Assembly: GCA_963205195.1 (NCBI GenBank)
Contig: CAUJHR010000012.1
Span: forward strand, 1-55,274
Source of the DNA: Pseudomonadota bacterium
Lineage (GTDB): Bacteria; Pseudomonadota; Alphaproteobacteria; Rickettsiales; SXRF01
Direction: 5' to 3'
Length of the DNA: 55,274 nucleotides
This document shows, piece after piece, positions 17,539 through 26,102 of the stretch. Numbering within the stretch: the first letter of the stretch is position 1; every line of letters starts with the position of its first letter. Made by a program: the position numbers and the translations under genes. The notes beneath the pieces were generated by a model. That model was not told the origin of the DNA and did no database searches. It saw nothing but the letters and a program-made list of their open reading frames with translations.

Positions 17539-18473
17539 TTTTTCTCCAGTATTTCTTTCACCATATAGCGCGGCCTATGGCGCACTTCTTTATAAATACG
17601 CCCTACATATTCGCCGATTATGCCAAGCCCCAGCATGGTAACGCTTACAAGGAAAAATAGTATGGCAAATAATGTGAATACTCCGTCCACTTCCGGGCCG
17701 ATGATTATGCGCCTCGCGATCATATATAATACCAGCAGGAAACTAGCGCCGGAGCAGAACATACCAACAATTGTAAAGACCTGTAGCGGTACCAGCGAAA
17801 ACCCGGTAACAAGGTCAAAATTATAGCGTATCAGCTTATATAAATTATAATTCGATACTCCTGCCGCACGTTCTTCGTGACCCACATCAATTTCTGCAGG
17901 ATTTCCTGAAAGCTCCTGAGAAAGCGCGGTAATGAACGGAGATGCGTCGCCAATTTTAACTATCTGGTCGATAATATTGCGTTTGTATGCGCGGAGCATG
18001 CATCCGTGATCGCCCATATCAATATTGGTTATTTTCTTACGCACGATATTGGAAAATTTTGACACCGCTTTGCGCCATGCGAGATCCTGCCGGTTGGCGC
18101 GCCTGCCACCCACCACGTCATGTCCGCTTTCAATGAGCGCCAGCAGCTTTGGTATATCCTCAGGCGGGTTCTGCAGATCGCAATCAAGCGTCACCACTAC
18201 ATCGCCGCGCACATGTTCAAACCCTGCCATTATCGCCGGGTGCTGGCCATAATTACGCATGAACTGCACAACGCGTATCACATCAGGGCGCTGGGCGAAT
18301 AATCCTGCCAGTATTACTTGCGAATTATCCCTGCTTCCGTCATTTACAAAAATAACTTCATAAGGCTTGGCGTATTTATCCATAACCGCAGTAAGCCGCG
18401 CAAACATTATAGGAAGGGTTTTTTCCTCGTTATAAACGGGGATGACTATGGAGATGTATGGTAAATTGGTCAT
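17535..18473 (-). CDS. arnC: ArnC-type undecaprenyl-phosphate glycosyltransferase
   Basis: A GT2 enzyme that moves a modified aminoarabinose from UDP to undecaprenyl phosphate at the inner membrane. The 312 residues align well from memory with E. coli ArnC: SIVIPVYNEEKTLP at the start, NYGQHPAIMAGF, the catalytic DCDLQNPPEDIP, and MGDHGCMLRAYKR. Two membrane helices follow at about 232-255 and 265-290, then the terminal block IGEYVGRIYKEVRHRPRY. The predicted ATG (18471-18473) lies inside a palindromic repeat, so the repeat supplies the start codon. The first conserved strand begins at about residue 7, leaving no room for a much later start. In E. coli the substrate is formylated. No formyltransferase accompanies this gene, so its donor may differ. 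Confidence 0.93.
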   Translation of the reverse strand: MTNLPYISIVIPVYNEEKTLPIMFARLTAVMDKYAKPYEVIFVNDGSRDNSQVILAGLFAQRPDVIRVVQFMRNYGQHPAIMAGFEHVRGDVVVTLDCDLQNPPEDIPKLLALIESGHDVVGGRRANRQDLAWRKAVSKFSNIVRKKITNIDMGDHGCMLRAYKRNIIDQIVKIGDASPFITALSQELSGNPAEIDVGHEERAAGVSNYNLYKLIRYNFDLVTGFSLVPLQVFTIVGMFCSGASFLLVLYMIARRIIIGPEVDGVFTLFAILFFLVSVTMLGLGIIGEYVGRIYKEVRHRPRYMVKEILEKK

Positions 18474-18538
18474 GGGTCAGTGGTCATGTGTCATAGGTGA
18501 AGAAAATACTCATGACTCATGACTCATGACCCATGACT
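18468..18538. repeat. TCATGAC-type palindromic repeat spanning the arnC start
   Basis: A 71-bp imperfect inverted repeat between arnB and arnC. The left arm (18468-18496) begins GGTCATGGGTCA. The right arm (18509-18538) has three CATGACT units and then CCCATGACT. It matches the recO-embedded copy in its repeating TCATGACTCATGAC core. Its left end contains the arnC start codon, and it could form a hairpin in the mRNA just upstream of or across that start. Confidence 0.8.
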
Positions 18539-18557
18539 ATCCAAATAAAGCAATCAT

Positions 18558-19718
18558 TTACACCCTTTTAAATACTCTTTCCAGCGATTTAATAACCCGG
18601 TCCTGCTCGTCTATGGTCATAAGCGGGAAGAGGGGGAGGCTGAAAATCCGCTCGCCTGCGCTTAAGGAATTAGGGAAATCCGAAGGCTTCCAGCCATAAT
18701 TATCGGAGTAATAGGAAAATGTGTGGGTGGATTGGTAATGCAGGCCCAGCCCGATATTTTCTGCTTTCATGGCATTTATCAGCCCGTCACGGTCAAGGCC
18801 AGCCTTGTTTTTACCTAATAATGGTGTGAATAAGTGCCATGCATGGGTATGGTTGTATCCCGGTGATTTTGGCAAGGTAAGTTCACTCCAGCCGCCAAGT
18901 ATTTCTATATAACGCTTGGCAAGTGCCGTGCGTTTTTCAATGAAACCATCCAATTCCGGTAGCTGGTGGATGCCAAGTGCAGCCTGTATATCCATCATGT
19001 TATATTTAAATCCTGCCATCGTCACATCATATTGCTGCGAGCCGGATTTACCAAAGCGGTTAAAAGCGTCACGGTCTATGCCGTGGAAACGCAGGCGTTC
19101 AAGTTTATGTATCACTTCCTTATCATCGGTTATGATTGCGCCTCCTTCACCTGTGGTCATATTCTTGTTGGGGTGGAAGCTCATCACCTGTATATCGCCG
19201 CAACTTCCCAGCTTCCTGCCTTTATACTCAGTTCCGATAGCATGGGCGCAGTCCTCTACCACCCGCAGGTTATATTTTTTCGCAAGCGCATATATCGCAT
19301 CCATATCGCAAGGCAGACCGGCATAATGTACCGGCATTATAACTTTGGTTTTTGGTGTAATTGCCGCCTCAATTGCAGAGGTTTCTATATTAAGCGTATC
19401 TGGGTTTATATCCACCAGCACCGGTTTTCCACCTGCAAGGACTATAGTATTAAGTGTTGCAACGAAAGTAAGCGGTGTTGTAATTACTTCATCGCCTTCA
19501 CATAGCCCAAGCGCTAAAAGCGCTATCTGAAGCCCTGCAGTTGCCGAGGAAACGCAGAGGGCGCGCCTGCCTGAGTGGTAATCGGCAAGCATTCCTTCAA
19601 ATTTTTGTACCTTAGGCCCGGTAGTTATCCATCCAGAGCGCAAAGTTTCCGCAACTTCTTCGATAGCAGCTTCTGAGATGGTAGGTCTGGCAAATGGAAG
19701 GAATGGTAATTCAGTCAT
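18558..19718 (-). CDS. arnB: UDP-4-amino-4-deoxy-arabinose aminotransferase
   Basis: A PLP-dependent DegT/DnrJ/EryC1-family aminotransferase that converts the UDP-4-keto-pentose made by the ArnA-type enzyme into UDP-4-amino-4-deoxy-arabinose, using glutamate. The 386 residues include RSGWITTGPKVQKFE, the cofactor site VVEDCAHAIG (153-162) and the Schiff-base lysine K185 in SFHPNKNMTTGEGG. Length and motifs match ArnB. DegT paralogues acting on other nucleotide sugars are similar, so the assignment also rests on the arnT/arnC/arnA neighbours. The start overlaps the arnT stop by one base. A palindromic repeat fills the gap to arnC. Confidence 0.92.
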   Translation of the reverse strand: MTELPFLPFARPTISEAAIEEVAETLRSGWITTGPKVQKFEGMLADYHSGRRALCVSSATAGLQIALLALGLCEGDEVITTPLTFVATLNTIVLAGGKPVLVDINPDTLNIETSAIEAAITPKTKVIMPVHYAGLPCDMDAIYALAKKYNLRVVEDCAHAIGTEYKGRKLGSCGDIQVMSFHPNKNMTTGEGGAIITDDKEVIHKLERLRFHGIDRDAFNRFGKSGSQQYDVTMAGFKYNMMDIQAALGIHQLPELDGFIEKRTALAKRYIEILGGWSELTLPKSPGYNHTHAWHLFTPLLGKNKAGLDRDGLINAMKAENIGLGLHYQSTHTFSYYSDNYGWKPSDFPNSLSAGERIFSLPLFPLMTIDEQDRVIKSLERVFKRV

Positions 19719-21346
19719 TAGTTTTTATCCTTTTTTAGCAATATGGTTTTGCCATAGCGGGAGATTTCGCGCAATAAGCAGCCATCATGTATAGGTATAT
19801 TGCTAAAATCCCCTTCATTCATAAATACATAAACATTATTTTTTTCTTCAGCGCATTTTTCCCAGAACTCAGGGATAGTTATCATCCATTGCTTCGCGTT
19901 TGGTGTGTGTTCAAGGCCGAACCCAAGCTCGCCGCTCCATCCTGCAACTGTAACATTGCGTGTAAGATATACAGGTAAATCCTGCCAGTAGCTGTTATAG
20001 GCAACTACCATATCAACGTCTTGCAATGTGGGGATCAAAATTTCTGCCAGAGGTTTTATAGTTCGCTTATTGAATGAGCCAGCATTATAATTAGCGGTTA
20101 GCCCCAGCGTGGCACCGAAAACAATAGTCCATGCTATTATGGTTTTTGCTGGTGTTTTCTTTATTACTGCAGCAATAAACAAGGCACAGCTAACTATAAT
20201 AAGCGGCAGGAAATCATAAAATCCTATCTCTGGTATTTTAAGCTTTTTCCCAAAAAATCCGGCAGCAATAGCCGCGCCTGCAATTAAGGAAACGCAGAAC
20301 AAGGCATTCACCCGCAGCGCTTTAGGTGCGGTTGGTAGCTCCCACCATTTTTCCAGCTGGTTCCCAATTAGAATGAAAAGTGGTGGAAATATAGGAAAAA
20401 TATAGGGAACTAATTTGGAATGTGACGATGAGAAAAAGAGCAGGGGTAACAATATCCACAGGCTTATGAATAAACTGTAATTATCTCTTTTTCTGACCCA
20501 TGACTCATGACCAATGACTAAAATCGCCCACGGCAGCATCCCCGCAAAAGTCACCGCGATAAAGAACCACCAAGGTGCAGTGCGTTTATGTTCGTTGGTT
20601 AGGAAGCGGGTGAAATGCTCATGTATAAAATAGAAATCAAAAAATTCAGGATGTTTCATCTGCATGGCGATATGCCACGGCGCTACGATTGCTAGGAATA
20701 ACAGCGTACCGCTGAAAAGCCGGACGGATTTCAAAATCCTCCAATTATTTGTAAATAATATCCAGCCTCCGATAACCAACCCCGGTATTACAATTCCTAT
20801 AAGCCCCTTGGTCATTACCGCAAGGGCGGCAGAGGCATACATAAAATAATAATATTTTTTCTGTTCTGTTTTCTGGGCAAAAATAAAGCTCGCAATTGCT
20901 GCTGTTAAAAATAATGTAACCGGCGCATCGAGCATGGAAACGCGGCTAAGCCCATACCCCATAACTGAAGTTGCAAGTGCTGCCGCCCCAAGCAATCCGC
21001 TGGTCATACCATATAGCAATCTAGCTGTTTTATAAGTTATAACGCAGGTAAGGGTTACGGCCAGCACTGTTGCAGCCCGTCCCCAGAATTCGCTGTAACC
21101 TATTCCTAAGAATATAGCCTGCATCCAGTAAAATAGCGGCGGCTTCTCAAAATACTGTACACCATTTATATGCGGGGTAAGCCAGTCACCGCTTGCCAGC
21201 ATCTGCCGAGGGATCTCGATATAGCGTGCTTCACTTGGAGTGATATAAGGATTTACACCAATGCCGATAATAAAAAAACAAAATATCAGCAGGAACAATA
21301 AAAGCGTATCGCGCTGCAAGCTATTAGTGTTTTCAGGTTTTTTCAC
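19718..21346 (-). CDS. arnT: ArnT-type lipid A aminoarabinose transferase
   Basis: A GT-C membrane glycosyltransferase of the PMT/ArnT family that transfers 4-amino-4-deoxy-arabinose from undecaprenyl phosphate to lipid A at the periplasmic face. The 542 residues have about a dozen hydrophobic spans. The first periplasmic loop has the family block NPYITPSEARYIEIPRQM and the following region has YFEKPPLFYWMQ. A periplasmic C-terminal domain follows from about residue 420. Residues about 276-284 (GHESWV region) are encoded by a short copy of the TCATGAC repeat, in frame. The gene abuts the PBP gene upstream and arnB downstream, each with one-base overlap, so it is co-transcribed with both. Confidence 0.9.
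   Translation of the reverse strand: MKKPENTNSLQRDTLLLFLLIFCFFIIGIGVNPYITPSEARYIEIPRQMLASGDWLTPHINGVQYFEKPPLFYWMQAIFLGIGYSEFWGRAATVLAVTLTCVITYKTARLLYGMTSGLLGAAALATSVMGYGLSRVSMLDAPVTLFLTAAIASFIFAQKTEQKKYYYFMYASAALAVMTKGLIGIVIPGLVIGGWILFTNNWRILKSVRLFSGTLLFLAIVAPWHIAMQMKHPEFFDFYFIHEHFTRFLTNEHKRTAPWWFFIAVTFAGMLPWAILVIGHESWVRKRDNYSLFISLWILLPLLFFSSSHSKLVPYIFPIFPPLFILIGNQLEKWWELPTAPKALRVNALFCVSLIAGAAIAAGFFGKKLKIPEIGFYDFLPLIIVSCALFIAAVIKKTPAKTIIAWTIVFGATLGLTANYNAGSFNKRTIKPLAEILIPTLQDVDMVVAYNSYWQDLPVYLTRNVTVAGWSGELGFGLEHTPNAKQWMITIPEFWEKCAEEKNNVYVFMNEGDFSNIPIHDGCLLREISRYGKTILLKKDKN
20494..20520. repeat. Short TCATGAC-type repeat inside arnT
   Basis: A 27-base stretch with the core CCCATGACTCATGACCAATG, the same units as in the recO and arnC-start copies. 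It is one arm only, lies in frame within arnT and adds about 9 residues between two hydrophobic spans. Confidence 0.7.
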
Positions 21347-23463
21347 TAGCGTAAACCTTGTAGTTTTTTCCAGAAGGAATCGCCAAGTTCGCCACCGTTT
21401 TTATTTTCTTTCTTAGGCGGCGGCATAGGTGGCTCCGTTCCTTCGGAAACTTCTGAATCTATCATTTCTGATTCTTCCTGGGGATTGTTATTTGTAGCAA
21501 AAAAACTACGTTCAGTTGGAAGGTTTGAAGCAGGAGTTTTAGCAAGTGCCGACTGCATGAATCCATGCCATATAGATGCCGGGAGTGTACCACCGGTTAC
21601 TTTTTTCATCGGCGCGTTATCGTCATTGCCAACCCATACACCAGCAACCAGGTCAGGTGTATAGCCGATAAACCACGCATCCTTGTAATCAGATGTTGTG
21701 CCTGTTTTCCCAGCTTCCGGCCTGCCTATCCTTGCTGCCCTGCCAGTTCCATTATTGACAACACCCATCAGCAGTTCATTCATCATTGCAACCACGTTTT
21801 CGCTTAATACCAAAGCGCGTTTGGTATCAAGGCGCTTATATAAAAGCTTATCATGGCTGGTGCGTATTTCAAGGATACCGTAAGGATATACTATCTGCCC
21901 GTTTGCAGCTAGGTGGGCATAGGCATTAGTAAGCTCAAGCAAATTCACCTCAGTTGCACCAAGAGCAATGCTTGGGAGCGGTTTCATATCAGCAGTTATT
22001 CCCAATCTTTCGGCCATGTTTATAACCCTGTCGCGGCCTACCGATTCACTTATTCCAACAGCTATTGTATTTACTGATTCGGCAATAGCCTCCTTAAGCG
22101 TCATTGTCCCATTATATTTATGGTTATAATTCTGCGGCTGCCAGTGTCCTCCAGCCACTTTGATCGAAAGCGGCTCATCTTCCATGGTCGTATCTGGTGT
22201 CATACCGCTTTCAAGCCCCGCCAGGTACACGAATAATTTAAAAGCCGATCCTGGCTGGCGTTCTGACTGGGTTGCACGGTTATACTGGCTTTCTGCATAG
22301 CTGCGTCCGCCAATCATAACCCTGAGCGCGCCATCGGGTGACATGGCGACCATAGAGGCTTGCGAGGCATTCATTTTTTCACCACTTTTATCCATAACCT
22401 CATTCATGGATTTTTCTGCCATTGCCTGCCAGTCTGGTCTTAAGCTTGTTATTACAACAAGATCATCATCAACATTTCCAATATATTCTGGAAGCTGGTC
22501 AGCTATCCAGTCGGCAAAATAAAAAGTGCTTTGTGAATTTGGTTTTTTGCCTTTCATCACTGTTTCCAAGTCCTTGCGTGCCTTGTCTGATTGCACCTTG
22601 GTCAGGTAACCGGCATCTTCCATATTGACTAAAATCTGGTCAGCACGTTTGCGTGAAAGTGCTGGGTTACTGGTCGGCGCGTAGCGGGAAGGGGCCTTTA
22701 GCAAACCAGCCATGATAGCTGACTCCGCAAGGTTAAGTTCGCGCGCTGACTTATCGAAGTAACGCCGTGATGCTGCATCAACACCATAGCTCCCAGCACC
22801 GAGATATACGCGGTTTAAATAAATACTTAGTATCTCTTTTTTGGAAAAACGGCGCTCCAGTTTGAATGCCAGCAGCATTTCCTTGAGTTTTCGGATAAGG
22901 GTGCGGTCAGGCGTCAGGAATACGTTTTTAGCTACCTGCTGGGTGATAGTACTGCCGCCCTGCACAACGTGCCGCGCCTTTATATTGGCAAATGTTGCGC
23001 GTGCAAGTCCCAGCGGGTCTACTCCGAAATGGCGGTAAAAATTACGGTCTTCAGTGGCGACCACTGCATCTACCAGATTCTTTGGGAATTCGTCAAAATT
23101 TATATAATCGCCGTAAATATCGCCAAAGCTGCCTATTATCTGACCATCCTCAGATTTTATAAGCACGCTTTGAACTTTCGTTACTTTATTAAGGTCATCT
23201 ATATTTGGAAGTGTAAGGGTAAGTATGCCAAGTAACAATAATACTATGACCGTCCCATATATTATAGCTTTTTTGATTAAGCGCTTGCACCATGGCCACA
23301 AGCCATGATTTTTGGCCTTATGTGCAGCGCGATATGAGGGGTAATGCGGGGAAGTTTTTGTTTTGGCTGGCTTGCTGTTATTATTATTTGCTCCAGTCTT
23401 CTTGTTGCTTTTTTTTCGCTTTTTTTTTGGAAATAATTTGCGGGTTATGGATTTAAAATTCAT
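21346..23463 (-). CDS. Bifunctional penicillin-binding protein (GT51 + transpeptidase)
   Basis: A class A PBP that polymerises lipid II and cross-links peptidoglycan. The 705 residues start with a Lys/Asn-rich cytoplasmic tail (about 1-60), followed by one membrane anchor at 66-85. The GT51 domain has catalytic E138 in ATEDRNFYRHFG and GGSTITQQVAKN (169-180). The transpeptidase domain has S406-AFK-409 (RQPGSAFKLF), the SVN triad in AESVNTIAVG, and KTGT in EAGKTGTTSDYKDAWF. It is shorter than E. coli PBP1A (850) and lacks a large inserted domain. The C-terminus is a Pro/Glu/Lys-rich tail. It overlaps arnT by one base and follows the 71-residue gene by two bases, tying wall synthesis to lipid A modification in one transcript. 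Confidence 0.95.
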   Translation of the reverse strand: MNFKSITRKLFPKKKRKKSNKKTGANNNNSKPAKTKTSPHYPSYRAAHKAKNHGLWPWCKRLIKKAIIYGTVIVLLLLGILTLTLPNIDDLNKVTKVQSVLIKSEDGQIIGSFGDIYGDYINFDEFPKNLVDAVVATEDRNFYRHFGVDPLGLARATFANIKARHVVQGGSTITQQVAKNVFLTPDRTLIRKLKEMLLAFKLERRFSKKEILSIYLNRVYLGAGSYGVDAASRRYFDKSARELNLAESAIMAGLLKAPSRYAPTSNPALSRKRADQILVNMEDAGYLTKVQSDKARKDLETVMKGKKPNSQSTFYFADWIADQLPEYIGNVDDDLVVITSLRPDWQAMAEKSMNEVMDKSGEKMNASQASMVAMSPDGALRVMIGGRSYAESQYNRATQSERQPGSAFKLFVYLAGLESGMTPDTTMEDEPLSIKVAGGHWQPQNYNHKYNGTMTLKEAIAESVNTIAVGISESVGRDRVINMAERLGITADMKPLPSIALGATEVNLLELTNAYAHLAANGQIVYPYGILEIRTSHDKLLYKRLDTKRALVLSENVVAMMNELLMGVVNNGTGRAARIGRPEAGKTGTTSDYKDAWFIGYTPDLVAGVWVGNDDNAPMKKVTGGTLPASIWHGFMQSALAKTPASNLPTERSFFATNNNPQEESEMIDSEVSEGTEPPMPPPKKENKNGGELGDSFWKKLQGLR

Positions 23464-23465
23464 GG

Positions 23466-23681
23466 CTAATGCTGCCCCGCATTATTTTTCCTGAGCATAT
23501 AAATAAGCTTTTTTACAGCAAGTTTTCCCAACTGCTGCCGTGGTAATTCGCGTGCGCCGATAACCGAAACTTCCTTAAGGGTTACAGGATCAAAGGCAGT
23601 AGCCTTTACCGAATTTCCTATCACTATATATTCCACGATATACCCGTCTTCGCTGATATTTTTGCCATTGGGAGGTGTCAC
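23466..23681 (-). CDS. Small conserved alphaproteobacterial protein, 71 aa
   Basis: A short soluble protein with the core IVEYIVIGNSVKATAFDPVTLKEVSVIG and a basic helical tail ending in AVKKLIYMLRKN. The pattern matches a small alphaproteobacterial family of unknown function that I believe is catalogued as DUF6898. It overlaps the upstream CNNM/CBS gene by 4 bases (ATGA-type) and is followed two bases later by the PBP gene, so it belongs to the operon. I cannot assign an activity. Confidence 0.75.
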   Translation of the reverse strand: MTPPNGKNISEDGYIVEYIVIGNSVKATAFDPVTLKEVSVIGARELPRQQLGKLAVKKLIYMLRKNNAGQH

Positions 23682-24988
23682 AATTCTATATCGCTGTGCA
23701 AGCGGGTTTCGGGGCGTTTTTTCATCTTCACGCGGGTTATCTGCATCGCTGATTTTTCAACTACAATGCAGTCGAATCCGTAAAGTTCATGGCTTTCTCC
23801 CACTTCAGGTATTTCCTGTGCTTCGTAGATAAGAAGTCCGGCGATGGTCGAGGCGTTGTCATCGGGCAGGTTCCAGCTTAAATGCCTGTTTAAATCCCGC
23901 AACGTCACGCTGCCGCTTATAATATAGGTGTTATCATCAACTTTCTGGATATCATTTTCAATTTCATCATGCTCATCGTCAATATCACCAACGATTTCTT
24001 CGATTATATCCTCAAGAGTAACCACGCCCTGCCACGCTCCATATTCATCAACAACGAAAGCAAAATGCTGGCGCTTGTTGCGGAATGCCAGCAATTGGTC
24101 GCGAAGGCTTGTAGTTTCAGGTATGAACCATGGTTTCGTGCAGATTGCTAATATAGCTTCAGTTGTAAGCGCGCCTTTTTGCTCACGCATGATTTTAATA
24201 AGGTTTTTTACGTGCAGAAGCCCGATTATATTATCCGGTTCCCCGCGCCATAGCGGTATGCGGCTGTGCATGGTGGAAACCGCCATCTTAACCAGCTCTT
24301 CAGCTGACAGATCAGCATCAAGCGTTTCAACTTCGGTACGGTGTACCATTATATTTTCCACCTCAATATCATTCAGGTCAAGGATACTTCCCAGCATATC
24401 GCGGTCCTGCTTTATCATTTTGCCTTCGCGGTGGTGCAGTTCAATTGTTCCGCGTATCACATCGGTTGCAGAAATAAGTGTGTTGGATTTGGTAATATCC
24501 ACACCGAATATGCGAAGTATGATACGGATTAAAAACTGTATGCTGTAAGTAATGGGCTGGAATAGCTTAACTAACAGGGAAAGGGCAGGGGCGAAGGCGA
24601 GGGATACACGCTCGGCATTCTGTATCGCATAAGTTTTTGGCAGTACTTCGCTGAAAATAACAACGAGCAAGGTCATTACCAATGTTACAAGCACCAGCCC
24701 GTTCTCATTACCGAACAGGCGTATGGAAAGTGTGGTAGCGATTGCGGAAGCGGCTATATTGACCGCATTATTGCCAAGCAATACGGTTCCGATCATGGCT
24801 TCCTTTTCTTTACGCAGGCGGCTTACTATCTGGGCGCGTTTATTGCCATCCATAACCAATTGGTAAATACGTGCGCGGGAAACGGCAGTAAGTGCTGTTT
24901 CTGCCGCCGAGAAAAAGGCTGAGATAAGCAGGAACAGAAAAATAGTCAGTCCGTAAAAGATAATATCGTTATCCATAGATATGTTCAT
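23678..24988 (-). CDS. CNNM/CBS-domain membrane protein (HlyC/CorC family)
   Basis: An inner-membrane protein of the family linked to divalent-cation (Mg/Co) transport. I take the ATG at 24988, one base after the aroB stop, giving 436 residues. The frame is open further upstream, but only inside aroB. Order: an N-terminal CNNM domain of about four hydrophobic segments with the family start FFSAAETALTAVSRARI, then a CBS pair containing IMVHRTEVETLD and FVVDEYGAWQGVVTLEDIIEEIVGDI-type residues, then a C-terminal CorC_HlyC domain (GFDCIVVEKS). The hemolysin name is historical and does not imply toxin activity. It is the third gene of the aroK-aroB run, a common alphaproteobacterial arrangement. 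Confidence 0.92.
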   Translation of the reverse strand: MNISMDNDIIFYGLTIFLFLLISAFFSAAETALTAVSRARIYQLVMDGNKRAQIVSRLRKEKEAMIGTVLLGNNAVNIAASAIATTLSIRLFGNENGLVLVTLVMTLLVVIFSEVLPKTYAIQNAERVSLAFAPALSLLVKLFQPITYSIQFLIRIILRIFGVDITKSNTLISATDVIRGTIELHHREGKMIKQDRDMLGSILDLNDIEVENIMVHRTEVETLDADLSAEELVKMAVSTMHSRIPLWRGEPDNIIGLLHVKNLIKIMREQKGALTTEAILAICTKPWFIPETTSLRDQLLAFRNKRQHFAFVVDEYGAWQGVVTLEDIIEEIVGDIDDEHDEIENDIQKVDDNTYIISGSVTLRDLNRHLSWNLPDDNASTIAGLLIYEAQEIPEVGESHELYGFDCIVVEKSAMQITRVKMKKRPETRLHSDIEL

Positions 24989-24989
24989 A

Positions 24990-26102
24990 TTATAAATTGC
25001 AGGTTTCGACAAGTGTTTGCCGAATAATTCCGGCATCTACGTTATTTTCTATGAATGCTTTGCCGATTCCATGTGTCATTATGAAAGTAAGCTTTCCGCC
25101 GGTTGCTTTTTTATCGCGGGTGAAATGTTCCATGAGTGCGGAGGTATCCCATTCTTTGCGTATATCCAGCGGTGAAACAGGCAAACCAACTGACTGTAGG
25201 TGGGCTTTGGCACGCTGTAAATCTTCTTTAGGGCAGATTCCTATTTTTACCGAAGCGGCAAAAGCCATAACCATGCCGATTGCAACGGCTTCCCCGTGCA
25301 GCAGTGTATCACTATATCCGGTTTCAGCTTCCAGCGCATGCCCGAAAGTATGCCCAAAATTAAGTAATGCACGGATATTTTGCTCTTTTTCATCAGCAGC
25401 GACAATGTCTGCCTTGGCCTTGCAGCTTTTTAAAATAGCCTGTGTTTGCAATTCACTATTTCCTGCCAGCATTGCAGTAGCATTTTTCTCCAGCCATGCG
25501 AAAAAAACTGGGTCATTTATAAATCCGTATTTAACCACTTCAGCATATCCCGCAAGCATTTCGCGCTTAGGAAGGCTGGAAAGAGTTGCTACATCCGTAA
25601 GCACCAAAACAGGCTGGTGGAAGCTTCCAATAAGATTCTTTCCTAATTGTGAATTTATACCGGTTTTTCCGCCAACAGAGCTGTCTACCTGCGAAAGCAA
25701 TGTGGTTGGTATCTGGATAAAATTCACCCCGCGCAACAAAACGCTTGCAGCGAAGCCGGTAATATCGCCAACGACTCCGCCACCAAGGGCAATTAGAACC
25801 GTACTGCGGTCAGGTTTCTGTTCAAGTAGATTTTCTATAAGCCTGGCAAAATTATCCAGGCTTTTCGTCGCCTCACCTGCAGGTAAAACGAGGGAACGCG
25901 AGCGTATACCGGCATCTTCCAGTGAGTTGGTAAGACGATGCAGGTATAATTTCGATACATTGCTGTCGCTTATGATAATTACGTTTTTGCCTTTAAGCAG
26001 CGGCGCTATATATTCCCCGGCGCGTGCCAGCAGGCGTTCGCCGATTACTATATCATATCCCCGCTTATCAAGGCTTACATGAAGTTTCTGTATCTCAGGC
26101 AT
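24990..26102 (-). CDS. aroB: 3-dehydroquinate synthase
   Basis: The second enzyme of the shikimate pathway. It converts DAHP to 3-dehydroquinate using NAD and a divalent metal in the cytoplasm. The start chosen is the ATG at 26102, which overlaps the aroK stop by 8 bases and gives 370 residues, close to E. coli AroB (362). The frame extends upstream only inside aroK. Visible are the NAD-binding GGGVVGDITGFAAS, the metal ligands in AEVVKYGFI, NFGHTFGHALE and HGEAVAIGM, and the PTTLLSQVDSSVGGKTGIN block. The aroK-aroB pair is the usual order. Confidence 0.97.
   Translation of the reverse strand: MPEIQKLHVSLDKRGYDIVIGERLLARAGEYIAPLLKGKNVIIISDSNVSKLYLHRLTNSLEDAGIRSRSLVLPAGEATKSLDNFARLIENLLEQKPDRSTVLIALGGGVVGDITGFAASVLLRGVNFIQIPTTLLSQVDSSVGGKTGINSQLGKNLIGSFHQPVLVLTDVATLSSLPKREMLAGYAEVVKYGFINDPVFFAWLEKNATAMLAGNSELQTQAILKSCKAKADIVAADEKEQNIRALLNFGHTFGHALEAETGYSDTLLHGEAVAIGMVMAFAASVKIGICPKEDLQRAKAHLQSVGLPVSPLDIRKEWDTSALMEHFTRDKKATGGKLTFIMTHGIGKAFIENNVDAGIIRQTLVETCNL

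Noticed and set aside
24997..26082. Long plus-strand frame (361 codons) opposite aroB
   Set aside because: Antisense shadow. aroB has complete catalytic motifs and the plus-strand product is Ser/Ile-rich with no recognisable domain.
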